Assembly (NCBI GenBank): GCA_963682005.1 | Contig: OY820914.1 | Span: 2,852,001 to 2,916,000, forward strand | DNA length: 64,000 nucleotides | Direction: 5' to 3' | From: CAIYUC01 sp963682005 | GTDB taxonomy: Bacteria; Bacteroidota; Bacteroidia; Bacteroidales; FEN-979 | Shown: positions 8,513-19,300 of the stretch, piece after piece | Numbering within the stretch: position 1 is the stretch's first letter | How the letters are laid out: every line of letters starts with the position of its first letter | Made by a program: the position numbers and the translations under genes | The notes under the pieces: model-generated | The model's database searches: none | The model's input: only the letters and a program-made list of their open reading frames with translations | Told to the model about the DNA's origin: nothing

Positions 8513-9610
8513 ATGGAAACAATTCTAAGATTCAGAAGGGAAGATTTAATCGACTACGTTGTAAGATACATGTCAAAAATGGGTGTACCGCCGGAGGATG
8601 CGGCGATCGTGGGAGACGTGCTTGTGTCGGCCGATATGAGGGGCGTTGAGTCACACGGGTTGATCCGCATGGCATCATATTACGGGAACAGGATCCAGAA
8701 GGGATATATCGATCCCACAACGCCGTATAAGATCATTCATGAAACCCCCTCCACCGCTTCGATCGATGGAGGAAATGGCTGCGGACAGGTCGTAGGCAAG
8801 AAGGCCATGCAGATGTGCATCGACAAGGCAAAAACGGCCGGCATTGCTGCCATCAGCGTAAAGAAAAGCAACCACTATGGCATTGCCGGTTATTATTCCA
8901 TGATGGCGCTTGAGCATGGCATGATCGGGATGAGCTTCACAAACTCGCAGCCGCTGGTGGCGCCCACCTACGGAAAAACCGCCGTGCTGGGGACAAACCC
9001 CATCAGTATGGCAGCGCCTACCAATCACGCGTATCCATTCGTCCTTGATATGGCAACAAGTGCCGTCGCATATGGAAAGATCCAGCTTCATGAAAAGAAA
9101 AACGAGACGATCCCGATCGGCTGGGGCGTCGATGAAGATGGCCTTCCTACAACCGATCCTTCAAAGATAAAGCCGGGTGGGCATGGTGCCTTGCTGCCGC
9201 TTGGGGGAATGGAAGTTACTGCAGGGTACAAGGGCTATGGGCTCGCCGTCCTGGTCGAGATCTTCTGCTCAGCATTATCAGGTGGCTGTTACCTCGGGTA
9301 TGTCGGCTCACCCGCAAAACCTGATCCCACCTGTGTTTCGCATTTCTTCATGGCAATAAATATTGATTTTTTCAGACCTATCATCGATTTCAGAAACCAG
9401 ATGGATGACATGATCGCCTACCTGAAGAAATCACCCCTTGCCGTCGGCCGGGACCAGATCATGGTGGCCGGCGAGGTTGAGTTCGAATACGAGAAATTCA
9501 ACCTGATCCACGGTGTTCCGCTGATAAAGCCGATTGTTGACGATATGATCCGCGAAGGGGAGAAGATTGGCGTGCCGTTCGACCTTGTGCCGGTGAGTGA
9601 AGGGCAATAA
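8513..9610 (+). CDS. Malate/L-lactate dehydrogenase family (Ldh2) oxidoreductase
   Basis: 365-aa NAD(P)-dependent 2-hydroxyacid dehydrogenase of the LDH2/MDH2 family (the YlbC, ComC, YiaK and ureidoglycolate dehydrogenase group, unrelated to classical Rossmann MDH). Family motifs are ADMRGVESHGLIR (His48), KKSNHYGIAGYYSM (His121), LGTNPISMAAP and GYKGYGLAVLVEIF. Substrate could be malate, sulfolactate, lactate or a related acid. It lies downstream of the L-2-hydroxyglutarate oxidase-like gene but is separated by about 235 bp of repeats. The leader contains CTGAAGC heptamers 35-50 bp before the ATG and no clear ribosome-binding site. Confidence 0.9.
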   Translation: METILRFRREDLIDYVVRYMSKMGVPPEDAAIVGDVLVSADMRGVESHGLIRMASYYGNRIQKGYIDPTTPYKIIHETPSTASIDGGNGCGQVVGKKAMQMCIDKAKTAGIAAISVKKSNHYGIAGYYSMMALEHGMIGMSFTNSQPLVAPTYGKTAVLGTNPISMAAPTNHAYPFVLDMATSAVAYGKIQLHEKKNETIPIGWGVDEDGLPTTDPSKIKPGGHGALLPLGGMEVTAGYKGYGLAVLVEIFCSALSGGCYLGYVGSPAKPDPTCVSHFFMAINIDFFRPIIDFRNQMDDMIAYLKKSPLAVGRDQIMVAGEVEFEYEKFNLIHGVPLIKPIVDDMIREGEKIGVPFDLVPVSEGQ

Positions 9611-10053
9611 TCAATTACGAATTACGGATTACGAATTACGAATCAGGATTTCCGGAACATTCGAATAGCGAAGTTCGAAATTCAATTCCGAATTCAAAGA
9701 TCGTTGATCAATGTTCGATTGTTCGAAAAAGATGGGAAGCCAGGAATTGAATACTCGAATAATCGAGCATTCGAACAACGAAGTTCGAAATATGCACTAT
9801 ATACGGGCTAAATACGTAGGATAAACGTAGGATAAACGTAAGATAAACGTAAGATAAACGTAAGATAAGTAATCCAACCCTGAAAGGAGCCTGGGCGCAC
9901 CGGATGAATGATAAAAATCCATCGTTTTCCTTCGTGTAACTTCTTTAAAACTTCATGGATCTTCGTGAAATAAAAAGATTCTTTCACGAAGCAACACGAA
10001 GGAGGCACGAAGGTCCACGAAGAAAAAAGCGTTTCATTTATCCTGTTAATTCC
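9611..10053. repeat. Gene-free 440-bp repeat region
   Basis: No credible gene. Contents in order: 9615-9642, four TTACGAA heptamers. 9658-9795, two copies of a CGAAGTTCGAAAT-containing phrase. 9814-9868, five perfect or near-perfect copies of the 11-bp unit ACGTAAGATAA. About 9925-10024, runs of CTTCGTG/CACGAAG that can pair with one another across the segment. The region ends at a promoter-like element. Confidence 0.8.
9814..9868. repeat. 11-bp tandem repeat, 5 copies
   Basis: ACGTAGGATAA is repeated twice, followed by ACGTAAGATAA three times, with no spacers. The 11-bp unit length recurs at 40030-40102 and 40365-40386 with unrelated sequence. Confidence 0.95.
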
Positions 10054-10061
10054 TACCTTTG
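10054..10061 (+). promoter_or_regulatory. Probable -7 promoter element
   Basis: TACCTTTG matches the Bacteroidota TAnnTTTG -7 consensus. It lies 19 bp before the ATG of the 1502-aa surface protein, giving a short leader. A partial -33 (GTTT) precedes it by 19 bp. Confidence 0.5.
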
Positions 10062-10080
10062 AATGTCAAAACTTCGCTGA

Positions 10081-13000
10081 ATGAAACTTGGCTTACATCT
10101 TTGCTTGTTTCTTTTCCTAATCGTAACGATTTCCTTTGCTGAAAGTGATCCCGGTTTTGTAAAGGTGTCTTCTGCGACTTTCATCGAAAACAAAGGCCAG
10201 ATCATTGACCAGAACAACAAGCCCAATCCGGCAGTTCTTTATTTGCTGAATACGCCGGGGATGAATGTGCAGTTGAGGAGGGGAGGGTTTTCGTATGATT
10301 TATACAGCTACGCGGATCCCGGATCCCGGATCGCCTACCACCGCATCGACATCGACCTGTTGAATGCCAGCCCGAATCCAACCATCGAACCATCTGGTTC
10401 TTTATCTGACTGTTTGAATTATTATACCACCGGAACACCTGTTGAAGGAATTACTGGTGTCCGGTCATTTGCCACAATCACTTATAAAAATATTTATCCT
10501 GGGATCGATCTTCAGTTTATCAGTGATGACAGACTTTTTAAATATAATTTCATCCTTCAGCCAGGAGCAGATATTAATGCCATAAGGTTGAAAGTTTACG
10601 GACCGGAAAAGATAAAGAAGTTTCAGGAAGGACTTCGATGTAAAACCAGTCTTGGCGATGTAGATGAAACGATCCCGGGCTGTTATTACAGAATAGATAA
10701 TTCTCGTATTCCTGTTAAAGGAAGGTTTAAAAAAATCGCTGAACATCTATATGGGTTTGCGGTGGATCAGGCGATTCCCGCAGGTACTTGCCTGGTTATC
10801 GATCCGGTTCCGACAAGGAGATGGGGGACTTATTACTATGGGTCTGTGGCTGAAGAAGGAAATAATTGCACAACCGATGCAAATAATAATGTCTATATTA
10901 CCGGTGAGACGGGTGATTTGACTCACATTGCAACGGCCGGAGCTTATCAACCTATCATAGCATCATCCCAAGATGCTTTTTTAGTAAAGTTCAATACGAA
11001 CGGGCAAAGGGTCTGGGGCACATATTACGGTGGTTCATCGGGTGAGATGGGTTATTCGTGCTCATACGACGGGTATGGATCGCTATATATGGTTGGAGAA
11101 ACGGGTTCACCCAATGGAATGGCAACACCGGGCGCCCATCAGACTTCGCTTATCGGTTCAACAGATGGTTTCCTCGCAAAGTTTGATACTAATGGGCAGA
11201 GGCTATGGGCAACTTATTATGGAGGTCACGAGATAACTCCGCCGGGTGGTGATAATTTGTACAGTTGCGCTACTGATATGACGGGAAATGTATACTGTGC
11301 AGGACAGACGAGCGCAGCCGATGGTATTGCCACAGCGGGCGCCAGTCAGTCAACCTTTGGCGGGTATCGCGATAATTACCTGATCCGGTTCAACAGTGAC
11401 GGGCAATTGGCATGGGGAAGTTATTATGGGGGGAATTTAGCAGAACAAAACGCAAGGATTACTGTCAGTAGGAATGGATATGTTTTCACTTCCGGGAACA
11501 CAGGCTCACCAAACAACATCGCAACACCCGGCTCATTCCAGCCAGTCTATCTAGGAAATCCAACAGGATATGTAGCCTGCTTTAACCTGGATGGTCAACG
11601 TTTATGGGGATCTTACTTCGGTTGCACGACCGGAGGAGCCTGGGTGAATGGATGCACTGCAGATTATTTCGGAAACAGCGTTTACATCTATGGTCATGCT
11701 GGATGTGCCGATAATATAGGAACAGCCGGTACTTATGAGCCCGTCAGTTTTGGAGGGGGCGGTTTTATCAATAAATTCAGTTATGACGGATCGAGGATCT
11801 GGGGAACTTATTTTGGCTGTGGATTTTATGTTAATGCAGCCGTTGATGACAGTGATTACGTATTTATTGAAGGAAGATCATGTAACCCTACCACCGATCC
11901 GCTTATCCCATCGCCTGGTGCTTACCAGATGCAGATAGCAGGTGGTGAGGATCTGATTCTGGGAAAATTCAGCAATACGGGCCAACGGATATGGGGTACT
12001 TATTATGGTGGAACGGGCTGGGAGTGGGGTGGAGGATGTGCGGTCGATCATTTGGATAATGTATATTTCTGTGGTAGTACTCCTTCCGTAAACAATTCAA
12101 GTACTAAGGGTTACTGTACCCGTGACCGGCAGCACAATATCATCGCAACACAAGACGGGCTTTATCCGGAGCTTCAGGATCCTAATGATGCTTTTCTCGT
12201 CAAATTCGCCGATTGCTACTCCCCCGATACCGCAGCCCAGATATTTGGTCCTGCAATACTTTGCCAGAATTCCACAGGAGTCGTCTTTTCTATCGATCCT
12301 ATCTCGTCAGCTGCAAGTTATCATTGGTGTGTAACAGGAGATATAACTATCACATCCGGCCAGAATACGACATCAATAACGGTGGATGTCGGAGGGGCAT
12401 TCGGAACGGATACGATTTCCGTTTATGGGGTCAACAGTTGCGATACCGGGTTCCCGAAAGTGATTACCCGGAGAATCAACCCAAGACCAGTTCCGGTTAT
12501 TTCCGGAATGGATACCACCTGTGCAGGAATCAACAATATTTATACAACCACAGGAGGCAAGAGCAATTACCAATGGATAGTATCACCCGGAGGAATAATC
12601 ACATTAAATGGTACTGCCACAGACAGTTCCTGTACAGTTAAATGGTCCACCGCCGGGGCACATTGGGTAAAAGTAGGATATATTGATACTACGGGTTGCC
12701 CATCTTTGAACCCGACACAATTCAATGTCTGGGTTAACCCGGGTTTGATAACTTCTGTTTCCATTTCATCCTCAGCAAACCCCGTCTGTAATGGCACATC
12801 AGTAAATTTTACCGCAAGCCAGGTTAATGAAGGATCAACGCCATTCTACCAATGGAAGGTCAACGGAATAGATGCCGGGATGAATAATGCTTCTTACACA
12901 TACATTCCGGTCAACGGCGACATTGTTTTGTGTCAATTGACATCATCCTTAACAGGATGTCTTTCAGGAAACCCAGCCACTTCCAATCAAATCATGATGA

Positions 13001-14589
13001 CAGTTAATGTCAACCAGCCGGTGAGCATCACTATTACACCAGATGTAAATCCTGTTTGTTCAGGAACGTCCGTGACTTTCCTCGCCCATCCTATAAACGA
13101 AGGAACCGTACCGTCCTACAATTGGAAGGTCAACGGGAACCCGGTGGGAGCGAATCTGCCAACTTACACTTACATTCCTTTGAACGGTGATGGGGTGACT
13201 TGCACGGTTAATTCAAATGAAACCTGTGCCGTAAACAACCCGGCCACTTCGTCCCTCGTTACGATGACTGTCAATCCCAACCTGCTTGTAACCATATCCA
13301 TTATTGCATCTTCCAATCCTTTCTGCGCTGGAAGTTCAGTAACATTTACCGCAACACCGAACAATGGGGGCGTACCGCCCTCCTACCAATGGAAAGTTAA
13401 CGGCATTAGCGTGGGTCCCAACAACCAGGTCTATTCCTATATTCCCAATAACGGGGATATTGTTTCCTGCGTTTTGAATTCAAATATCTCCTGTCCTATC
13501 GGTAATCCCGCTACATCGAATGCTATAACCATGGTTGTCAATGCAAATCTTCCGGCCGGGGTATCTATCATCGCTACTCCAAATCCTTTTTGTCCGGGTT
13601 CATCTGTAAGCTTCCAGGCAACGCCATCAAATGGCGGCTCAAATCCTGTATATCAATGGAAGGTCAATGGGGCCAATGTTGGGATAAACTCCAATACCTA
13701 CTCTTATAATCCTGTCAACAACGACAGCGTTCGTTGCCTGATGACATCCAATCTGGCCTGTGTTACCGGTAGCCCTGCAAGCTCTGCAAAGATCATCATG
13801 ATTGGGACTTTAGCCCCGGTTGTCACATTCACAACCTGTTTTGATACGGTCACAACGACCAATGCCAAGCCCTTTAAACTTAAAGGAGGAATTCCGCTTG
13901 GCGGCACTTACTCCGGTGCAGGCGTTACAAATGGGAATTATTATCCCGCCATTGCAGGTGCCGGAACACATCAGATTACCTATTCCTATACCAATGCTGC
14001 ATTATGTAGTTCAACCAATCATTGTTCATTGTTAATTCTTAATTCTTCATTGTTCATTTGTGGAAACGATTTAACTGACATCAGGGATAACAAGGTTTAC
14101 CCGACCGTAGTAATTGGAAGTCAATGCTGGTTCGCTTCTGATCTGAATTATGGCACGGAAATTCTACCCACAATTCATCAACGCGACAATTGTATTCCCG
14201 AACGATATAAAAATCCCGCATCCTTCTACCAATGGGACGAACTCATGCGCTACGACGACACGCCCGAACAACAGGGCCTCTGTCCGCCCGGATGGCATGT
14301 ACCATCAGAATCGGATTGGAACACGCTTTTTACAAATTATACGAACAATGCTTTTGCAGGAAGTCCATTAAAATATTCAGGGTATTCGGGATTTAACGCA
14401 GAACTGACAGGCGCAGGCTTATTCAATAAGAATTGGTACTTTGACGGATTCGCAACATTGTTCTGGACTTCGACAGCACATGGCCCGGAAAAAGCCTGGG
14501 CACACGGACTCAATGAATATAATCCGAGTGTGTCGGTGTATCCGGCTTTCAGGACGAATGCGTTTTCGGTACGATGCCTGCAGGATTAG
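10081..14589 (+). CDS. Secreted SBBP-propeller / Ig-like / FISUMP surface protein
   Basis: 1502-aa exported protein with a Sec signal peptide at residues 1-20. Order of regions: an N-terminal DUF7948-like domain (about 30-240; FIENKGQ, then VLYLL); SBBP beta-propeller repeats (about 250-690; recurring GTYYGG and TGSPN...IATPGA); a PKD-like part (about 730-880); four tandem Ig-like repeats of about 89 aa (890-1240; each with NPxCxGxSVxF and YxWKVNG); a linker; and a C-terminal FISUMP domain (about 1327-1502; VVIGSQCWFASDLNY, CPPGWHVPSESDW). No type IX sorting tail is visible after FISUMP. Probably a cell-surface adhesin or binding protein. Residues about 1313-1327 are encoded by an in-frame heptamer array. 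Confidence 0.88.
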   Translation: MKLGLHLCLFLFLIVTISFAESDPGFVKVSSATFIENKGQIIDQNNKPNPAVLYLLNTPGMNVQLRRGGFSYDLYSYADPGSRIAYHRIDIDLLNASPNPTIEPSGSLSDCLNYYTTGTPVEGITGVRSFATITYKNIYPGIDLQFISDDRLFKYNFILQPGADINAIRLKVYGPEKIKKFQEGLRCKTSLGDVDETIPGCYYRIDNSRIPVKGRFKKIAEHLYGFAVDQAIPAGTCLVIDPVPTRRWGTYYYGSVAEEGNNCTTDANNNVYITGETGDLTHIATAGAYQPIIASSQDAFLVKFNTNGQRVWGTYYGGSSGEMGYSCSYDGYGSLYMVGETGSPNGMATPGAHQTSLIGSTDGFLAKFDTNGQRLWATYYGGHEITPPGGDNLYSCATDMTGNVYCAGQTSAADGIATAGASQSTFGGYRDNYLIRFNSDGQLAWGSYYGGNLAEQNARITVSRNGYVFTSGNTGSPNNIATPGSFQPVYLGNPTGYVACFNLDGQRLWGSYFGCTTGGAWVNGCTADYFGNSVYIYGHAGCADNIGTAGTYEPVSFGGGGFINKFSYDGSRIWGTYFGCGFYVNAAVDDSDYVFIEGRSCNPTTDPLIPSPGAYQMQIAGGEDLILGKFSNTGQRIWGTYYGGTGWEWGGGCAVDHLDNVYFCGSTPSVNNSSTKGYCTRDRQHNIIATQDGLYPELQDPNDAFLVKFADCYSPDTAAQIFGPAILCQNSTGVVFSIDPISSAASYHWCVTGDITITSGQNTTSITVDVGGAFGTDTISVYGVNSCDTGFPKVITRRINPRPVPVISGMDTTCAGINNIYTTTGGKSNYQWIVSPGGIITLNGTATDSSCTVKWSTAGAHWVKVGYIDTTGCPSLNPTQFNVWVNPGLITSVSISSSANPVCNGTSVNFTASQVNEGSTPFYQWKVNGIDAGMNNASYTYIPVNGDIVLCQLTSSLTGCLSGNPATSNQIMMTVNVNQPVSITITPDVNPVCSGTSVTFLAHPINEGTVPSYNWKVNGNPVGANLPTYTYIPLNGDGVTCTVNSNETCAVNNPATSSLVTMTVNPNLLVTISIIASSNPFCAGSSVTFTATPNNGGVPPSYQWKVNGISVGPNNQVYSYIPNNGDIVSCVLNSNISCPIGNPATSNAITMVVNANLPAGVSIIATPNPFCPGSSVSFQATPSNGGSNPVYQWKVNGANVGINSNTYSYNPVNNDSVRCLMTSNLACVTGSPASSAKIIMIGTLAPVVTFTTCFDTVTTTNAKPFKLKGGIPLGGTYSGAGVTNGNYYPAIAGAGTHQITYSYTNAALCSSTNHCSLLILNSSLFICGNDLTDIRDNKVYPTVVIGSQCWFASDLNYGTEILPTIHQRDNCIPERYKNPASFYQWDELMRYDDTPEQQGLCPPGWHVPSESDWNTLFTNYTNNAFAGSPLKYSGYSGFNAELTGAGLFNKNWYFDGFATLFWTSTAHGPEKAWAHGLNEYNPSVSVYPAFRTNAFSVRCLQD
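12752..13810 (+). repeat. Four tandem ~268-bp coding repeats (Ig-like domains)
   Basis: Units begin near 12752, 13021, 13288 and 13558 and encode diverged copies of an Ig-like domain of about 89 aa. Conserved features are NPVC/NPFC-x-GxSVxF, YQWKVNG, and a Cys late in the domain. Confidence 0.85.
14018..14059 (+). repeat. In-frame heptamer array inside a gene
   Basis: Six 7-bp units (ATCATTG, TTCATTG, TTAATTC, TTAATTC, TTCATTG, TTCATTT) lie between the Ig-like region and the FISUMP domain. Six units make 42 bp, so the frame is kept; the peptide is about HCSLLILNSSLFIC. The same family occurs between genes at 16233-16267 and, inverted, at 8243-8291. Confidence 0.85.
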
Positions 14590-14590
14590 C

Positions 14591-14804
14591 TAATGAGTTG
14601 ATGAACTGACGAGCTGATGAGTTTAATTACGAATCAGCATTTGCGGAAATCTGCGTTTAATCTGCGAAAATCAGCGAGAAATAAACCTCAGAAACGCAAA
14701 AGAAATCAGCACGCGTTACAAACGCGCGCTACCAGAGACTTGATGACTCGATGACTCGATGACTCGATGACTCGATGACTCGGTGACTCGGTGACTCGGT
14801 GACT
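14591..14804. repeat. Two octamer arrays
   Basis: 14591-14622 has four 8-bp units (TAATGAGT, TGATGAAC, TGACGAGC, TGATGAGT), starting one base after the preceding stop codon. 14743-14804 has almost eight copies of ATGACTCG drifting to GTGACTCG. Between them lies non-coding DNA with CAGC/AATC phrases. No gene is seen. Confidence 0.85.
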
Positions 14805-14847
14805 GAATAACACACGGTACAGAATACCCGAATACCCGAACATTCGA

Positions 14848-16113
14848 TCACATATTTTTAATGATTTCTTCCCCGAACTCAGAACACTTCACTTTCGTGG
14901 CTCCTTCCATCTGCCGCTCGAAATCGTAGGTTACACGCTTGTTGAGAATCGCCCCCTGGAGACCCTTGTGGATCAGGTCGGCAGCCTCGTTCCAGCCCAT
15001 GTACTCGAACATCATGGCTCCCGAAAGAATGACCGATCCGGGGTTTACCATGTCCTTACCGGCATATTTCGGTGCAGTGCCATGGGTGGCTTCAAACACC
15101 GCGTGACCTGTATCGTAGTTAATGTTGGCGCCGGGTGCGATCCCGATCCCGCCTACGATGGCGGCAAGCGCATCAGAGATGTAATCGCCGTTGAGATTAA
15201 GCGTAGCCACGACGGAATAATCAGCCGGTCTGGTCAAGATCTGCTGCAGGAAGGCATCTGCGATAACGTCTTTTATGATCAGCTTTCCATCTTTGATCGC
15301 TTTTTTCTGCGCTTCCTCCGCAACTGCTTCGCCGTCTTTCGCTTTGATCTTGTCATACTGGGCCCAGGTGAATACTTTGTCGCCGTATTCACGTTCTGCA
15401 AGTTCATAACCCCATTTCTTGAACCCGCCTTCGGTGAATTTCATGATGTTCCCCTTGTGAACGATCGTGACGGAAGGCTTGTTTTTCTCAATGGCATAAT
15501 TGATGGCGGCCTTGATCAGCCGTTCGGTACCTTCCTTTGAAACCGGTTTGATGCCGATCGACGAACTTTCCGGGAAGCGGATCTTGGTGACCTTCATTTT
15601 CCCGATCAGGAATTCGATCACCTGCTTCACTTCGGGAGTTCCCTGCATCCATTCAATCCCTGCATAAATATCCTCAGAATTTTCCCTGAAGATCACCATA
15701 TCGGTAAGTTCAGGCCGTTTAACCGGTGAGGGAACACCCTCAAAATACCTGACGGGCCTGAGGCAGACATACAAGTCGAGGATCTGCCGGAGGGCTACAT
15801 TAAGCGACCGGATGCCTTCGCCCACGGGTGTAGTCAGTGGTCCCTTTATGGCCACGACATATTTCCTGATCAGGTCCAGCGAGGCTTCCGGGAGCCATTC
15901 GCCCGTTTCGTTGAATGCTTTTTCCCCTGCCAGCGCTTCTTTCCATTGGATCTTGCGGTGGCAGCTGTATGCTTTCTGAACGGCTTCGTCAAAAACGTTC
16001 ACACTGGCTCTCCAGATGTCCGGACCCGTTCCGTCGCCTTCAATGAAAGGTATAATGGGAAAATCCGGCACAATCAGCTGACCGTTCGAAAATGTGATTT
16101 GTTGTTTGTCCAT
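14848..16113 (-). CDS. icd: NADP-dependent isocitrate dehydrogenase
   Basis: 421-aa dimeric type I isocitrate dehydrogenase: isocitrate + NADP+ to 2-oxoglutarate + CO2 + NADPH. The substrate-binding block EGIRSLNVALRQ (with the Ser and Arg that contact isocitrate) and the DIYAGIEW region are intact. HGTAPKYAGKDMVNPGS carries the Lys-Tyr pair that selects NADP over NAD. Length and N-terminus (FIEGDGTGPDIW) are normal. It is divergently placed from the aconitase/citrate synthase genes but belongs to the same pathway. The downstream side holds repeat arrays; the upstream gap carries a palindrome. Confidence 0.96.
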   Translation of the reverse strand: MDKQQITFSNGQLIVPDFPIIPFIEGDGTGPDIWRASVNVFDEAVQKAYSCHRKIQWKEALAGEKAFNETGEWLPEASLDLIRKYVVAIKGPLTTPVGEGIRSLNVALRQILDLYVCLRPVRYFEGVPSPVKRPELTDMVIFRENSEDIYAGIEWMQGTPEVKQVIEFLIGKMKVTKIRFPESSSIGIKPVSKEGTERLIKAAINYAIEKNKPSVTIVHKGNIMKFTEGGFKKWGYELAEREYGDKVFTWAQYDKIKAKDGEAVAEEAQKKAIKDGKLIIKDVIADAFLQQILTRPADYSVVATLNLNGDYISDALAAIVGGIGIAPGANINYDTGHAVFEATHGTAPKYAGKDMVNPGSVILSGAMMFEYMGWNEAADLIHKGLQGAILNKRVTYDFERQMEGATKVKCSEFGEEIIKNM

Positions 16114-16155
16114 TTTGTATCGTATTAATTGTTATTGTTTCAATTTGCTATTGGT

Positions 16156-16316
16156 CGTCATCCCCGCGAAAGCGGGGACAGGCGACAGGCTACAGGCTAC
16201 AGGCTCTAGTTCGCATTCCGCAATCGGCATCCTTCATTCTTAATTCTTCATTTTTCATTGTTCTATCCTCCATCCTCTTACCTCCTTCAACGTAATTCGT
16301 AATCCGTAATTCGTAA
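16156..16316. repeat. Palindrome plus three heptamer arrays
   Basis: 16156-16179 is a copy of the dispersed palindrome. At 16180 it passes directly into four heptamers (AGGCGAC, AGGCTAC, AGGCTAC, AGGCTCT). 16233-16267 has five TTCATTC/TTAATTC heptamers. 16291-16316 has TTCGTAA heptamers that end exactly one base before the stop codon of the next gene (16317-16319, minus strand). Confidence 0.87.
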
Positions 16317-19300
16317 TTATTCATTGAGCGTTTTAATAAGAGCCCCCCACTTCTCATCCACTTCAAAATAGTGCTTCAGGTAATAATTGCCGAAGAGGAA
16401 ATGGGCCTTGACAACCTTGACACCCCGCGCTGTCATGTTGGTAAAGAAGTCTGCGATCATGGCCGAAGCGATCCCTTTCCCCTGGAGGGAAGAGGTCACC
16501 ACGATCCCGTCCATGAACACGTTCGTTTCATCAAGGTATCTCCACGTCAAACCACCGATAATGCGCTCATTCTTGTCGGCGACTACGAAATGATGATCGC
16601 TTTTTGAAATCTCTTTCGGATAATTTTCCCGGAAGAAGAGCTGGTAAAGTTGTCCGATCTCCTTCGGTTCCATCGGTTCCCTGAAGGTGTAAAGCGTTCC
16701 GTCCTTATCCTCCAGGTCAAACCTTACGACCAGGTGTTCTCCAAGTTTTTCCCCCACTTTCAGGAAATCGATGCGTTGTTCCTGCTTGAGGTGCGGGAAG
16801 ACCATTCGTGAAAAAACGATCTTATCTTCAGGATCAAGCATGACCGACTGCAGGTCTGATAATTCAATGAACTGGATGGGGATCATGTCCTGGCGGATCA
16901 TCATTTTCTCAAGCAGACGGTCAAAGGCCCCGGTTATGTCCTTTCCGGCATCTGAAAAATACGTGTGCCGGTAAAAATGGAACCGTGTCAGATCCTTGAA
17001 ATCCTGAAGCTTGTATAGTTCCATCAGTTCAAACATGGTCTGTTCCTTTGCCGCGGATGTCGTCAGCGGATTCATCCTGTACCATTCGACATACTGGTCA
17101 ACCGCACTGAAAAGAGCCAGGGGCAGGTAGAATCTCTGGAAATCGGAGGCCAGGTACTTTTCAAGATCATCAAGCAGGTTCCCATGATCAAAATAGCGTA
17201 CCGGATTGACCAGTAGCTCTTTTTTCAGGTCATCGAGGAATTTGGCGGCATCTGCCTTCCCAAGCCCTTCGATGCATGCATCAAAGATCCAGGTAACCTC
17301 AAGTTGTTTTTTGCACCATGGATAAATGCTGGCCGTCTTGCAATAGAAATCCTGGAGGATCGGTCCGACCAGTGAAACGGGACTATGATATTCCGTCCAT
17401 CCCGTCAGGGAAAGGATGACCGCACTCTCCCTGAAATCCAGCTCAGGCACGGTCACATTGACGGGCGACAATGTTCCCGGAATGATCTGGAAGCCGCTGT
17501 GATGCCAGGCACGGAAGATCACGGTGAATGATTTGATGAAGAGCTTTTTCCAGGAATTGGCTTTGACGGTGCCGGCGGAACGATGGATCTCCGAATATTC
17601 CCGGATCTTGTCCCAGACAGTGAGTCCACCGATATACTGGGTTGTCAGGATGCCAAGGTCAGGCCTGCTGCTGCCCAGGAAAGGCGCAACAGCCGGCCCG
17701 TAAGGGAATCCGGCCAGTGAGGCCAGCCAGTAAAAGGTATCTGGTTTCGGCTTGAAATCGGGGTTCTCACTCATCACAAAGTGAAGATCGAAATGCTGGC
17801 CTGAATTGGTATTGATGCTCAACCGGTAATGCTTGAACGTCTTATAAGCCAGCAGGCGCAATACCCAGATCCCCCCGTCAGGAACATCCGCAAGGTCGAA
17901 TCCCTGTTCATTAAAGGCCAGCACAATGCTTTCCTGGAGAAATGTCGTCGTCTGAAAAATGAAAAGGACCCGGTCTTTTTCCATTCCCGGGATCCCATGC
18001 TCAAACATCATTTTTGATTTCCAGACGGCAAGAGGGTATTTCGCGATCTTCTCTTCCATCCTTGCTTCAAAAACCTCAGCAAGCTTATAGAAGAATTCTT
18101 CGGCTTTGGCCGACAGGTAAGGATCTTTCTTGTGGAGGATCCAACGTGAAAGCTCTGCTCTCACCGAAACATAGAATTCAAGGTGGGAAACGGCGAAATT
18201 GAACAGCATCTGCAATACATATTCAAACTGCTTGCGGTTTTTCTCGTTGGCCGGCCAGGTGAGGTTTGTCCGGTACAGGTAAAGCCGTTGCTTGAGTGCA
18301 TCCAGCCTGTGCTTTCCGAAGTTGCTGGCGGCAATTTCCCGGATCGATTCTTCATTCAGGAATGAAAGGCCGGATTCAATGAAGGCCGGCATGTAATGGA
18401 TCAGGTCAGGCTCGGTGGCTTTGAGCAGCAGAATACGGTAAGCAAGCGTTCTGATTTTTTCCTCCGGGTGAAAAGCAAGGGCTTCAATCCGGTGATGGAT
18501 CACCTGTGCAAGCCGCGGGTCGGTCTCCTCCGAAAATTGTCCCAATTCGGTCGTCGTCCGGAAAGATTCCTCCGGATCAAGGAAAAGCGACCGGAAGATC
18601 AGCTTATTTGCCTTGATGATCGCATCGTTCTTTATTCCTTTTAGTGTTGGGATATCAGCCAAAGAATAGCTGTTCTGTGAAACAAGATATATGTTGTCGG
18701 AAATGCCTGGATGAGGTGCATCCCATCCCTCTTTAACGGGACAAAATGCGATCAGTTCGGGATTGCCGATCCAGAGCCTGGGCTGACGGGCGAACATGCC
18801 GAGATCAAAGGTGTCGGTGGTGATCTTGTACCGGAAATCCCCGACCTGGAAACAATGCCCGTTGATCCTCCGGATGGTCAGATGTTTTTTGCTGATCCTG
18901 TTAAAAAGCCGTTGTTCTTCCACCACGATATCGGTCTCGAGGATCCCGAGATCCCTGAAAAACCATCGTGGGATCTGGACGTTCGATGAATCCAGGGAAA
19001 TGCTGATGATATTGCTGACGTACAATGCCTCGATGATCTCACTGAAATTCTTTTCGATGGTCTTCCTGTTGAACGATCCTTTCGGCGTCAGTTCTCCCTG
19101 TTCCTGGCTGAATTCCCTGCCGGTGAGCGCAAAGTTAACGACCCGCTCGTATGATGCCACGTCGGCATTTGCCGAGGTTATGATCTGGTGGTAATATTCC
19201 TTCAGGTTCTCACCGGTTATGGTTCTGAACGCAGGATCGCTTGTGTCAGGAACGATCAGCAGAACATTGTAAGGCCTGTTATCGCCGATCAGGAAGGTGC

